Positions 45,301 through 56,135 of a stretch of 64,000 nt of DNA are shown in pieces. The notes under the pieces were generated by a model that was given only the letters and a program-made list of their open reading frames with translations, was not told the origin of the DNA and made no database searches. How positions within the stretch are numbered: position 1 is the stretch's first letter; every line of letters starts with the position of its first letter. The DNA comes from Humulus lupulus (Eukaryota > Streptophyta > Magnoliopsida > Rosales > Cannabaceae): positions 141,462,297-141,526,296 of the forward strand of contig NC_084793.1 in NCBI RefSeq assembly GCF_963169125.1. The letters are read 5' to 3'. The position numbers and the translations under genes are program-made.

Positions 45301-45809
45301 CGCGGATCTAGCCTCGCAGGGCTCCATGCCAGGTCCCTGAAGCCAGCCACCATGAGGTTCGCAACAACAATTAGTTTTGCTTCGCAAAGATCTAACCTTA
45401 AGTCTAGCGACGCTCACCAAAAGAACTCCCGTTCCAAACAATGGAACGACTCACCTTAGCAATCCCAGCGAACAGTATAACTACAAGTCCCGGGATTGGC
45501 TATTTGCCTCAGGAAAGATAAAGTACGGTGAAAGGAGCCTGGCCGTTGGAACCAGAAAACCTTCGTAACCTAGAAACTACGTGGGGAAAGACATCATCCG
45601 TTAAAGCTTCAAGTGTGAAGTGCATAAGTTTTGGCCGTTGGAACCAAAACCCCATACACCCCTACAACAGTTTCTACCGTATAAATGTCTACCCTAAGCG
45701 CAAAGATAAATAAAGAACTCGGCAGAAAAGAAAGGAGAATGCTATGATTATGGCAAAAATGTCCGCAATGAAAAACTCAAAATGAAAAACAATTAAAGAT
45801 AATACCCCT
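45301..45809. other. Non-coding stretch between repeats and antisense gene in E
   Basis: No convincing gene. The phrase GGCCGTTGGAACCA occurs twice (near 45540 and 45632). The antisense transcript of 45810-49969 should terminate in this interval. Confidence 0.5.
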
Positions 45810-48800
45810 TCAAGCATTGGGGGTAACTACAGCGTCCACGACCGCAGCTTCGGGGGCATCTGTTTCAGCTGAGGCTGGCGGAGTCGGCTCATTGGAAGGA
45901 GGGATTTGGTCATGAGAAGGTTCAGAGGTCCCCGCCTCTCCGGGATCTCCCGCCTCAGGAGCTTCAGCACGTTCGTCAATGTTATAAGTTTGGACGTACG
46001 CCTCTGGGCCCTGATCCCACACGAGTAGCTTCTCCCTCATGGCTTCGGCATCATCTCCCAGATAGCCTAACACCTCCGGGTTCACTTTCCAGAGTTGATG
46101 CATGAGGACCACATGCGATATATTAATAGTCCTGTTCAGTATCACCTCAGCATCCTCCTTCTCCTTCAACCGCTCCGCCTCGGAGGTTGCCAGCTGTGCT
46201 TCCGCGGCAGTTAGTTGGGCCCTCAATTTTTCCATTTCGGCCTTGGAGGCATCCCGCTCCCCATTAAGAGAATCAATCGCCTTGCGCTGCTCCCTATTTT
46301 GGTTCAGCACGGATTGCTTCTCGGTCACATGCCCCCTGGCAGTGAATTGCAAAGCCCCGATCTCTTTATCCTTCTCGGCGAGCCCCAACTGAAGCATAGA
46401 CACGAGATCCCTGCTCCTCTTATGGAGTTGCTCCTCGTCGTGCAGCTTACTCTGAAGAGTGGAATATTCCTCTTGCCGCTTAAGGAGGAGATCGTTCTTT
46501 GATTGCAAGCGGGCTTCCAGGGTATCTTTCTCCACCTTGGCTTGGGACAGCTCTTCCCGGAGCTTGGAGTTTTCGGTCTTAATCCCATCCGACCGCTGTC
46601 TAAACTCATTCTCTGCCTTGGCCCGGTACTCTTGATATTTGGCAAGATATTTCTTCTCCGCCTCTTCTTCAGCCGTGCGCCGGGCCTGATCAATCTTCTC
46701 CGAAGCCCCCAAGGCCTGTTGGGTCAGTTTCTGTTTCTCCGCTTCCAGGGCCTGGCGAGCCAGTTGGCTCTCCTCCAGCTGAACCAGAGCTGCACCAACC
46801 TCCCGGAACGAGCGTTCCGCGATCATAGAGGCCTGCAAGGAAAGACAACAGAATGAGCTAAAGCAGGACCAAAAGACAGGTGGTCCCAAAAAATAAAAAA
46901 TAAATAAACAACTGACGGCTTACCCCGGACAGTTGCTGCTTCACAGCGTGTGTCAGCAACAGCGGATCCTTGCTGCTGCTGATGGCCCATTTCTCAGAAT
47001 TGAGCTCGCATAAGCTCAGGGCCATGTCCTCCATCATCTCAGCTCCGAACGGCGCCAATGCACGTCCGAGCCTAGGCACCAGCCTCTTCTCCAAGGCTGG
47101 ACCATCCAGAACCGCTCCGGCCGGGTGAGGAGATCTCACCCCCTCGGCCAGCTCAGCCCTCTTCACGGCAGACAAGTTATCTGCCCTTCCCTGAGTAACG
47201 GCCTTCTCCGCCTCTAGCCGCCTCTTCAAAAAACTATCGGCCCGTCTTACACCCTCCAGGAGGGCAGCGGGAAAACTGGTTGGCTTCCGCGGAAAGTGGA
47301 ACTTCAGGCCAGGCAGGGGAAGATTGGTTGTCTGAGAAGACGGAGACCCCGAAAGGGTGGACCCCCTTTGGGCTGGAGGAGGAGGCAGCCGGGGTATTAA
47401 GACCCCGGTCTGTTGCTTTTGCTGCTGCGGTAGCAGAAGTAATTGCCCTTGTTGCTGCTGCTGGTTTGGATGTTGCTGTTGCTGCTGCTGCGGCGTTGGT
47501 GATTGTCTCTCTTGTTCCTGTTCCTGCTGTTGTTGTAGTTGTGATTGCTGTCGTTGCTGTTGTTGTTGCCTTCGACCGGGAGAAGAGTGTCTAAGGCGTT
47601 TGTTCTTAGCACCCTCAGCATCTTCTCCGGGACGCTTGCTCACCCCAGTTGTCCTCACGGGGAACACAAGCCCTTCCCCATCGCTACTGCTACTCGAGAC
47701 CATCATAGTCTCGGAAGGCCCTTCAGCAGGGGACTTCTCTACCCTCGGAGACGCTTGCGCCTCGCCACTTGTCTTCTTGGGGGAGGCAGCCTTACCTCCC
47801 CTACCAGCCTTGGTCTTCCGTCCTTTCCCCATGGGCGGGTCTTGGCTGGTGGCAGCCTTCTTAATAAGCAAAGTAACCCTCCCCAACATCTTGGCTTCGG
47901 GATACTCTGCAAGAAACGTACAAAGCAAGGTTAACGAACCAACAAGAAATGAGAAAGAAGATAAGCGGAAGACAAGACAATCAGCAACATAAAAGTACAA
48001 GCAAGCCCGCCAGCAGGGAACAAGAAACAAGAAAAAGAAAAGTTTGAAAGGGACGACCATGCACGAGAAACGTGGATGGCCTTCCCCGAGCAAAACAAAA
48101 CATCGCTTCCTGCTCCAGGAAGCTCCCGTACTCCTTGAAGTCCGGGAAGAACATGCTGAGAGAAGAAGGGTCAACCATGATGACACCTTCTGGCAGACTA
48201 CCATCACTCAGACACCAGAGGAGCTCATCTACCCTATCACAGTACCTGTCGAAAGGTATCCTACGCGGATCTAGCCTAAGGAAACGGGGATCAAACCCCA
48301 TCTGAGAGGTCTGGGAAACCTCAGACAGGCTGGGGGTGTGGATCAATCGAAAACTAGTCTTACCTCTCCCGGAGGAACTAGCCCCCGGAGCCCCTTCGTT
48401 AGGGTAAGCCGCGGCGTGGCGAGCCTCGATCTCCTCTCCCTCCGGCTGGGGGTCGGGGAACCTCTCCGCCCAACTAGGAGATAGAGTATTTTCGTCCCGA
48501 GCGGCTTGGGTGATCACCTTAGACAGCTCCAGGGCAATCTGCTCCCGGATGTCAGCCGACACCTGAGTCTGCCCCCTACCACTTACTGGCTCGATATTTT
48601 GGAAGGAGGCGAGTAACCCATACTCCCTCAACGATTCGGAGGTCACAAGTCCCTCCACTCTCAACTCTTCCTCAGAAAGCCCTTCGTAGAACTTGGACCT
48701 CCTTATCATCTCCGCGCAGCGAGGTGTCCGCGGAACGACTTCTGCAAAAATCAAATACAAGCGTTAGAGATCCTCCCAAAAGGCAAATCAAACGCAAAGA

Positions 48801-49969
48801 AACAAAGTTGAAAAGGAAAAGAAGGAACACTTACCAGGGATTTTGAAGTCCAAAGATAGGGCTGGCACCCTCTTCAGCGGGAAGCCAGTCGTCAGGAACC
48901 AGTATTCCCGGAGGTCTGGAACCCTCGCGGTATGACAAGTGGGGCACATCACATCCGGGTGCCTTTCTAGCCTGTAAAACCCCACCTTGTCTGAGTGACC
49001 CCTCATAGGCTGAGACTTCAACCCATAAAAGTACAGCACCTCCTCCGGGGTAGGAGCTTCCAGTCTCCGGGACTTGCAAAAGATGAACCACCCCGCTAAG
49101 AGCTTGTACCTGGGAGGAATTAACTGGAAGGGGGCAATCCCCGCCTTCACACAGAAATTGGCGAAGTAACTCCTTAGGGGCAAGTGCGCTCCGCACACTA
49201 TGTGTGCCCAGCTCCAGGCACCAAAGCCCTCGTGGCTCTGGCTAGCTGACTCGCCCAGCACCGACAGACGGTGCCACATCAGACCTGGGATGTTCTTCAG
49301 GCCTGCCTCAGAGGAATACAGCTCCAGCATGCCATAATTCCTGAAAAGGTTCGGTTTTTGGTCCATCTCCCAGATGGAACTATTGGAGGTTGGTGGGCTA
49401 GCCGCGACCGCTTTCGCCTTTCCTTTCCCCTTTCCACCAGCGACAGGAGAGCCCTTCTCTTGGGCAGATTCAGCCTCCCCCGCAGCAAGGAGTTGTTCCT
49501 TCGAGATGTTCGTCACTGGACAAAAGAAAAGAAAGAAGAAAACACTCTAAGCAGTCAGCACCCTTGTCATACCCTAGTGGTATCAAAGGCGTCGGGGAGA
49601 CCCTCCCCGAAAATTGCTTGGAGAGGCTCCCACCGAGCTTGCCGAGGGATTGGCACCATGCCACCCGAAGGACAGCAAGGAACCAGACTCAGACCCCGAG
49701 CCTAAGCCCGCCAAAAGAAGTGTTTTTCCAGAGAAAGACACCCTAAAGGCGTTCATGCTTATGCCCTAAAACAGCAAAACAAGGGACGACTTTCCAAACG
49801 CAAATCGCCAAAACACGCAGAAAAGGCTACTTATCGACTCACAATCAATCACATGCCTACCAAAGCCCTATTCACACATGCACATAAGCAATAATGGCAG
49901 AAACCTCTACTCTAACAACTACCAACAACCTAAGGTTTGGGAGGAAAGAGCAAAGTAGAAATACTTACT
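45810..49969 (-). CDS. Antisense gene (aORF) of element E, spliced, intact (~1,123 aa)
   Basis: Minus strand, opposite to gag-pol. Coding exons: 49969 (the A of ATG), 49515-48835, 48741-48058, 47906-46924, 46832-45810. All introns are GT-AG with donors such as GTAAGT and pyrimidine-rich acceptors ending TTGCAG; the second-to-third exon donor (GTCGTC) is weak. Lengths 1+681+684+983+1023 nt join in phase to 1,124 codons including the stop. Predicted protein: residues about 60-225 hold the domain shared with element A (LPLRSYFANF, GIAPFQL, PTPEEVLYFYGLK, related to Transposase_28); near 545-560 a basic bipartite NLS-like cluster ending KNKRLR; about 568-620 a Gln-rich tract; about 784-1040 a Glu/Lys/Gln coiled coil; then an acidic Pro/Ala tail. 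No known enzyme motif. A nuclear, self-associating or RNA/protein-binding role is only inferred. Extra antisense ORFs are known in Tat elements; their function is unknown. Confidence 0.82.
49516..49968 (-). other. Start-codon-splitting intron of the antisense gene of E
   Basis: 453 nt with a consensus GTAAGT donor and an acceptor TTTGTCCAG preceded by a long pyrimidine run. Its position, between A and TG of the start codon, parallels the acceptor placed directly before the ATG in element A. Confidence 0.6.
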
Positions 49970-50230
49970 GATATTCGGGTAGGTGGAGGTTGAAGGAGTA
50001 ACTGGATCACTGCACAGCACGATCGCGAGAAGTAAAAGCTGCAAAGATGAACGGCGATTCAAACCAGGAACTTCGGGGAATAAACCCACTGCCAAATCAA
50101 AAAGAAAAGTTTCCAGATACTTACCAAAAGAAATGGCAAGTTCGGAGGAACGTAAGCTGGGAAGCCTGAGAGTTCGAAGGTTTGGAAATCTGAAAATCCT
50201 AAAGATGGAGAATCTGAAAGCGTAAAGAGG
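49969..50230 (-). other. Leader exons of the element E antisense gene
   Basis: Two predicted non-coding (or mostly non-coding) exons: about 50230-50125, ending TTTTG before the donor GTAAGT, and 50038-49969, preceded by TTTGCAG and ending ATATCA before GTAAGT. The intron 50124-50039 is 86 nt. Splicing the second exon to 49515 would put A next to TG and create the ATG. The exon 50038-49969 is itself open in that frame but has no other ATG. Confidence 0.55.
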
Positions 50231-50250
50231 AAGAAAGGTCCTTTCCCTCG

Positions 50251-50258
50251 TTTTTATA
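50251..50258 (-). promoter_or_regulatory. TATA box of the element E antisense gene
   Basis: TATAAAAA on the minus strand (in GCTATAAAAACG), about 30 bp upstream of where the first leader exon would start. It fits an internal promoter separate from the LTR. Beyond it, to 50700, no coding frame is seen. Confidence 0.55.
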
Positions 50259-50700
50259 GCAGGGAAGAGGCCGTTTCGAATTCCTCAAATGGACGGTCCC
50301 GTTCTTCCCATTCCGTGTGCATCAGATCCAACGGCTGGAGAGGAAGCGACGATCCTATTTATGACTCCTCGGATGGGAATAAAGTATTTATTTCCCATCA
50401 TTACACCACCTCGGGCCCTGAGTACCATTAAAAACCGTCAAATCATTGGTCAGATGACTGACGCACGCATCCTCAACCAGTCGCCTCACGCACACGTCTT
50501 GGTCGCAGAACCATTCCCAGAATGACACGTGATCCTTGCCGCACTTGAGTACTTGGTCTCAAACAGAAGAAATTCCTTTTCTCTTTCATACTAATACTCA
50601 GGCGGGAAAAAGGAACCTTTTCGGGAACACAGAAGGTGCCCCCTCGCCTAGTCTAAGAAACTGATTGTACAAGCTCCCGGATCTCTCAAAGCTCCGCGAC

Positions 50701-50713
50701 CTTGGGGGGTAAA
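50701..50713 (+). promoter_or_regulatory. Polypurine tract of element E
   Basis: CTTGGGGGGTAAA immediately before the 3' LTR. Confidence 0.82.
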
Positions 50714-51602
50714 TGTTATCCAGATTTCCGGATAGCGTTTAGATTGATGACTTCGGAGAAGCAGAATTATCGATGTCTTTCACGGTAGGTGACCAGAGCT
50801 CGCGGATGGACAGAAAGGCTTCGCCTCCCCTGTTTGATATCCGGATTACTCTTCCAAGCAAGCACAACACGGAAACTCATTGACTCTCCCGGACTCCCGA
50901 AGGATACCCCTCGGGGAGGCCCCTTCCAGGAGAGGCCCTTCGAGTGGTCTCCGCGGAAACAGTTCCGTGCCTCGCACAGAACAAAACCGAACTGTCGAGT
51001 CCGGGAGAGGGCATATTTGGAATGATATCCGTCTGACACAGGATCCCGCCTGACACGCCCGTCAGGACAAAGCCGCACACATCCCAGCACGCCTAAAGGT
51101 ACCTTTTCGCCTATTGTTCCGCTGACAACTTGGAAAAGACGGCTGACTTTGTGTGTTCCCCATACTTTCACGTAAATATATCCACATAGAGTCTTGTAGC
51201 CATGCGACTACAGTAATTGTATCCCCTATTTATGGCTGGTGTAATTAAGACCCATGTACGTGGAGAGAAACCCTAATCCGAAACCCTAGCTATAAAGGCC
51301 CCTTCATTTTACAAGAAGAGGGGGGACCGAGAGATCGCATAGCAAAAACTCTACCAAAATCTCTCTAGCTTCATCTTCTTCAAGAGAACCCGAGAGAAAC
51401 ATTGTGAGTGTGTGAAGCTCTTATGCACCAGCCATCTTACTGTAACCTTTTCCAAGTATAATAACATCGACTCGTGGACTAGGGCTTGTTAACGCCTGAA
51501 CCACGTAAAAACACTGTTTGTTTAGTTACATTTCTGTATTTCTACGGTTCTTATCTTTTTATTATTCTGTTAGTTATTCGTTTCCGAAAAACTCGGTAAA
51601 CA
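50714..51602 (+). repeat. 3' LTR of element E (889 bp)
   Basis: Same length and ends as the 5' LTR; five substitutions. Followed by target duplication ATGCC and then the remainder of the D LTR. Confidence 0.96.
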
Positions 51603-51607
51603 ATGCC

Positions 51608-53985
51608 ATTAAATGATTATATGCATGTTTATGTGATATATATTATAATATGATGTTAAATGCATGCATGTGGGTCCACATTTGATTACAGGTGTATTTT
51701 GGTAATTTGGCCCGTTGAGGGCATATTTGTATATTTTGGTGCATGCTTGTGATTAATTGTTGAGGCCACATTATAATGTGGATTTGTTCGAGCTATTCGG
51801 CATGAGACGATCTCTGAATATAAACTATCGGTTTGGTCATAACAGGTTTAAGCTCAGGGCTCGAGGTGAGTCTCGGGGTATTTCGGTGATTAGAGCGTTA
51901 CCGGGAATTAAAGGGTAACAAGATAAGAATAATTGGTATTTGAGAATATTGAGAATAGTGGGAATTGGAGAGCGTTAATTATGATTAACGAGATAGGTTA
52001 AAAATGGTTGTTTTACCCTTGGGAGTCTTTAGAAGCTTTTAAATGACCTAGGGGCATTAAGGTCATTTGGCATGGATATATATGATTTATTGGCTGTAGA
52101 AACCTGTAGAAATAATAGAACAAAACAGAGCCAAGCTTCCTCCCTCACGTTCATCATTTTTCCTCTTGCTTCCTTTGAAGTTTGTGATCCCAAATTGGAG
52201 AATCAAGCTAGGAAATCAAAGCTTGGAGGTTGTAGACTTAGTTCATTCATTGAAAGGGATTCAAAACCAGTTTGAGGTAAGATTTTATCCATGAAACCTA
52301 GGTTATGCTCTGTTTTCTTATAGTTTATAGCCTATAGATTTTGATATAAATAGTTGGAATCAATGGAAGTTTTTGGAAGAAGTTCACTTGGGTTTTGATG
52401 GTTATATGGTGGATAAGTTGTGGTAATAATTGTTGGCATTGTTTTGTGATATTGGGAGAGTTTTGATAAGGTTTTGAAATATGTTTGAAGGAGAAAAATA
52501 GAGGTTTTTGGTTGAGTTTTTGGTGGGGTCACGGCTCTATTCTAGAGCGCTGCGGCACAAGCTTGTTGAAGAAGAAGGTGGTGCTGAAGAGGCCTAAGGG
52601 CCGCGACGCTTGGGGAAGGGCCACGACGCTTGAGGCAGGTGCTTAAGGCGAGTTGCCTCTATTTTTTTGGGAAGGGCCGCGGTGCTTGGGTAAGGGTCGC
52701 GACGCTTGAGGGCCATCTTGGCCAAAAGTGTGCTTTTGACTTAGGGATTCAAACCTTAGGCCTCGAGATCGATCCTACTACCCAGTTTAGTGGGATTCGA
52801 AGTCCCGGAGGCTAGGTCTTGGTCCGAGAATATTTTATTATTCATTTATTGATGGAATCCCATAATTGGTTATGACCAGGTAACCGCTAAGGGACAAAAA
52901 TACAGATCATTCTTAGGGGTCGTTCTTATATTAATTCTCATTCGAACCAGAGGTAAGAAAACTACACCCTGTGTATATCACATGCATAGTTGTTGTTGAG
53001 GCATGTTGATTGGTAAATGTGGACATTGATTGCATATTAAATGCTTATCAGAGCTTGCTTACTTGTGTATGGTACTGATTAGTCAAGGACGACACTGGTC
53101 GCGTATTACTGACCTGAGAGTCAGAACGGCATAAGCGTCCTGAACGCAGGGCCGATAAAAGATTAGATCTAGTCGATATCAGCGTTGAATGACTCTAGGG
53201 GAGTTAATGCTGGACCGACCCTAAGGTCGATGAAACTTATAAGCCCTTGACTAGTCTAAGACTAGTTACTCAGAGCCAAGGCCAAAGGCCTAGGTGACAG
53301 CTTGTCACATGGCTAGGGAGCAAAATCCCATGGTTATGACTCTATGGTCATGAGGTAGGTTATGTTGGTGACTAGTCATCAAGCACCTATCATGTTTAAG
53401 CTAGTGAATTGATCACTTATTTGTAAAGCCCCGGTGACCCTATCATCACATGGCTGGAGGGAACGGAACCCACCTTAGTGACTTTTGCGACTGTCACTCA
53501 TCTGTTTTGGACTGAAAGTCCTGAATGATGATTATGATCATTGTTGATACTATATTCATGATATATTGTGTTTTCTTGTTGGGCTTTGTCCATGGGTGCT
53601 ATGTGGTACAGGTAAATGGAAAGAGAAGCTCACCCAGCCTTGAGTGGAGAGCTTAGGTGGTGCTGTGTACATATGTGGCCGCTTGACCACCACGGCCAAG
53701 GAGTTCTCAGAGGAACTAGGGGGTTTACCCTATTTTTGCCACTTAGGTCGGCGGGTTGTAAAATTTAAACGATAATGACCATTTTGAGTTGTAAATAACT
53801 TGTAAATGTTTTTATGGGCCCATGAACAATTTTATGTATTGAATAATATATATCATTTCCTTTTGATTGGTTTTCCACCTTAGCCTGTTAATAACACTTA
53901 GAATAACATTTTTAACCAAAGAACTCAGGTAGCGAGTTAAATTTCTGGTTCACCGTAACTGTTCTGGGGTAACCAGGGCGTTACA
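51608..53985 (+). repeat. 3' LTR of element D, remainder
   Basis: Continues from 37323 after element E and its duplicated ATGCC. It aligns with the 5' LTR to GGGCGTTACA at 53985. Around 52580-52710 it carries an extra about 70-bp GC-rich duplication (repeated GACGCTTG phrases) that the 5' LTR lacks. Confidence 0.93.
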
Positions 53986-56135
53986 ACTGCCGACCACCAT
54001 TTCTGACACATGTCGGTGCTGCAGCTTCCCCAACCACCAACGACAGCAACCCCAAAGTTTGGTGACCATCGGAGCAAGGACACGCCCATACGATCACTCC
54101 AGAGTTTTGCCGTCAAAACTTTGAGGTGCCTTTTCGGAAAACTCCGACCACTATTTGGCGAGTGGGTGGCACTGTTCGAATCAGCATCGCGAGGGAACGT
54201 CGCCCACTTAGTCATTCCAGTCAACTCGCCATTTTTCTCCCGTGAGATTTTGGGTATCTTCGCCCCTTTCAAAGCATTTTTCTGCGACGTCGAAGGTCAT
54301 TTGAGCAAAGGAGTTGTACTTCCATGATGTACTCATCGAGAGGATCGTTTTGATATATACCATGCATATATTCGTTGACGTTTCTGGTACACCACTCACT
54401 GCCGCCACCAACTGCTGCTGTGCACCGCTTGGGTGAGGTTCCGGAACTTGAAATTTTAGTTATGGTCATATTATATGTCGTTGGACACGATTTTGAACAA
54501 GGGATGCAATGATGATAATCGTTTGCTCATTTGTTGTACGTAGGAAAAACGTGATATAAAAATAAGACTAAATCACTCTAGGATCATCGTTAAGCTTAGG
54601 AGCGTCGCTTTGGGCTTGGATTGAAAATTCTAAGGAGGTAGGGACTTAACTTGACTATTGGACTTATTTTACTCGTATTGAGTTGCATTAAACATATTCC
54701 AATTTTGATATTTATATAATGTTTGAAAATTTGAAAAACTTAATCTGCATGTTTTTTGTTCTGTTCTGAGGGCACTGAGTGCCAAATATATTTTGTTCAC
54801 TTATTTATGCAGGTTATGATTTTTGGGTGTTATTCAAATGCAGTTGTTATGCTGCCCAATTTTCTAAAAATATAAAGGGAATATGTTTCTTTTTTTCATG
54901 TGTACCTGCATTTGGTTATACCGATGAGAGCCATAGTGATCATGATTTGAGCATGTTGTTGTTTCACGACCTAGTCTCTGTGTCATCATAGGTAGATCAG
55001 GTGTCCACTCACCTGTAGATGTAAAGACCTAGCATCTGTATACAGGAAGTGTTTTGAGCCTCCCTTTGTGGTGGTTATTAGGTCCGGCTACCCAGTTTAG
55101 GATGTTAGTTTTTCTATGGTGGGTAACAAGAACTAGGGATCTAGTGGATGGTGTGATGTGAACTTTTAGCTATGCTCTTATGATTATTTGTGGTTTCTCT
55201 CTATTTTGATTTATACATGATGATATATGTTTTGTTTTCAAAGCTAACCTTGCAGGGGTTTTATTTAACTTTTTGGGTCCTATGATATTAGTTGCTTTCC
55301 TACTGGACTTTATAAGCTCACCCCATATATCTCTCCCATTCCAAGAGCCTAGTGATGCGAATGTGGATAAGGTGAATTATTGATGAAGCCAGTGTGTTTG
55401 GTGCCATAGTCTTATCTTTTGAACATTATATATGTATTTAATTTGGAACCTGATGGTCTGTATATCTAAATTAGCTATGTAATAGTTAGGAATGAGAAAT
55501 GGTGGATGCTAAGTGTTATTTTTGGTGTTTTATGACTTATTAAATTTAACTATTTGGTGACTACATAACTGTGAGGATATTATTGTTCTATGTATAATGA
55601 TAAATGATCCTGCTTTTATCACTAATGTTTTTATATATAATTATAGGAGTTATTCCAATGTTTTAACTTATAATTGTAGTACTATCTAGTATAAACTAAA
55701 GGATCATTTGTAAATACTATTTTCTACCAAGGGTCAAAGTTTGACCTTTGACCACCTAAGTTATGGATATTACAAATATGCCACAGCTTAGGGCTTGGGT
55801 CGTGACATGTCTTGTGTTGCAGGTAGAGCAAAGGAGAACTGAAGCATGGTCCTGACCCTAATTTTTACATATAAACATATCGACCTTATGTGGGTTATTT
55901 CAATTTATCAGTGTGTATGTTTGTAATAAAGTGTGAAGTTATGTTTTGAGGACAAATTGGGTTATTTAATACTTATGTATAATATGTTTGAGACACAATT
56001 TACACTTAATGTAAATAATGTGAAATAAGTTTTATCTAAAAAAAATCCAGACTTCCGCTAAAAGTAATTATGATATAGTTTTAAAATGTAACACCTCAGA
56101 TATGGTTTTAACTAAAAAAAGTGACGGTGTTACAA
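53986..56135 (+). repeat. Mosaic piece 3 of old LTR-like sequence (C), reaching its 3' end
   Basis: Begins with the right target duplication of D (ACTGC). It is non-coding, with a T-rich section, then ATCCAGACTTCCGCTAAAAG and an end ...GGTGTTACA at 56135, the usual 3' end style of long chromovirus LTRs. The sequence changes abruptly to Copia RT at 56136, so C appears to have inserted into element F. It is not followed by a primer-binding site, hence a 3' or solo LTR. Confidence 0.45.
56088..56135. repeat. 48-bp unit with perfect 9-bp terminal inverted repeats
   Basis: TGTAACACC at 56088-56096 and GGTGTTACA at 56127-56135 are exact inverted repeats around a 30-bp centre. It may simply be the end of LTR C with an internal copy of its start motif. 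Confidence 0.6.

Larger units (their letters stand above)
37324..51602 (+). mobile_element. Element E: young Tat-lineage Gypsy element, 14.3 kb, nearly intact
   Basis: Two 889-bp LTRs with only 5 substitutions and no indels, and a perfect target duplication ATGCC (37319-37323, 51603-51607) inside the 3' LTR of D. Order: LTR, primer-binding site, gag-pol, internal polypurine copy, tandem repeats, antisense gene with introns, polypurine tract, LTR. gag-pol is one frame broken only by a TGA at 40013. It is the most recently inserted full element in the window by LTR identity. Confidence 0.95.
27649..53985 (+). mobile_element. Element D: Tekay/Del-type chromovirus (Gypsy), hosting two insertions
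   Basis: Terminal TGTAATGCCCCGAAATCCC and GGGCGTTACA, with perfect 5-bp target duplications ACTGC at 27644-27648 and 53986-53990. The LTRs, about 2.4 kb without insertions, match each other. Order: 5' LTR, primer-binding site for initiator tRNA-Met, gag, protease, RT, RNase H, integrase, chromodomain, polypurine tract, 3' LTR. An Angela-like solo LTR sits in the 5' LTR and element E in the 3' LTR. Coding parts carry many stops and frameshifts, so it is older than E and inactive. Confidence 0.92.

Noticed and set aside
47357..47992. Plus-strand frame of about 211 codons rich in cysteine
   Set aside because: It is the complement of the CAG/CAA-rich Gln tract of the antisense gene; the Cys runs come from the repeat.
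50767..51171. Minus-strand 134-codon frame in LTR E, also at 37377-37781
   Set aside because: It lies wholly inside both LTRs and is kept only because the LTRs are nearly identical; no protein features.
54010..54327. Plus-strand 105-codon frame
   Set aside because: Inside old LTR-like sequence; no recognisable domain.
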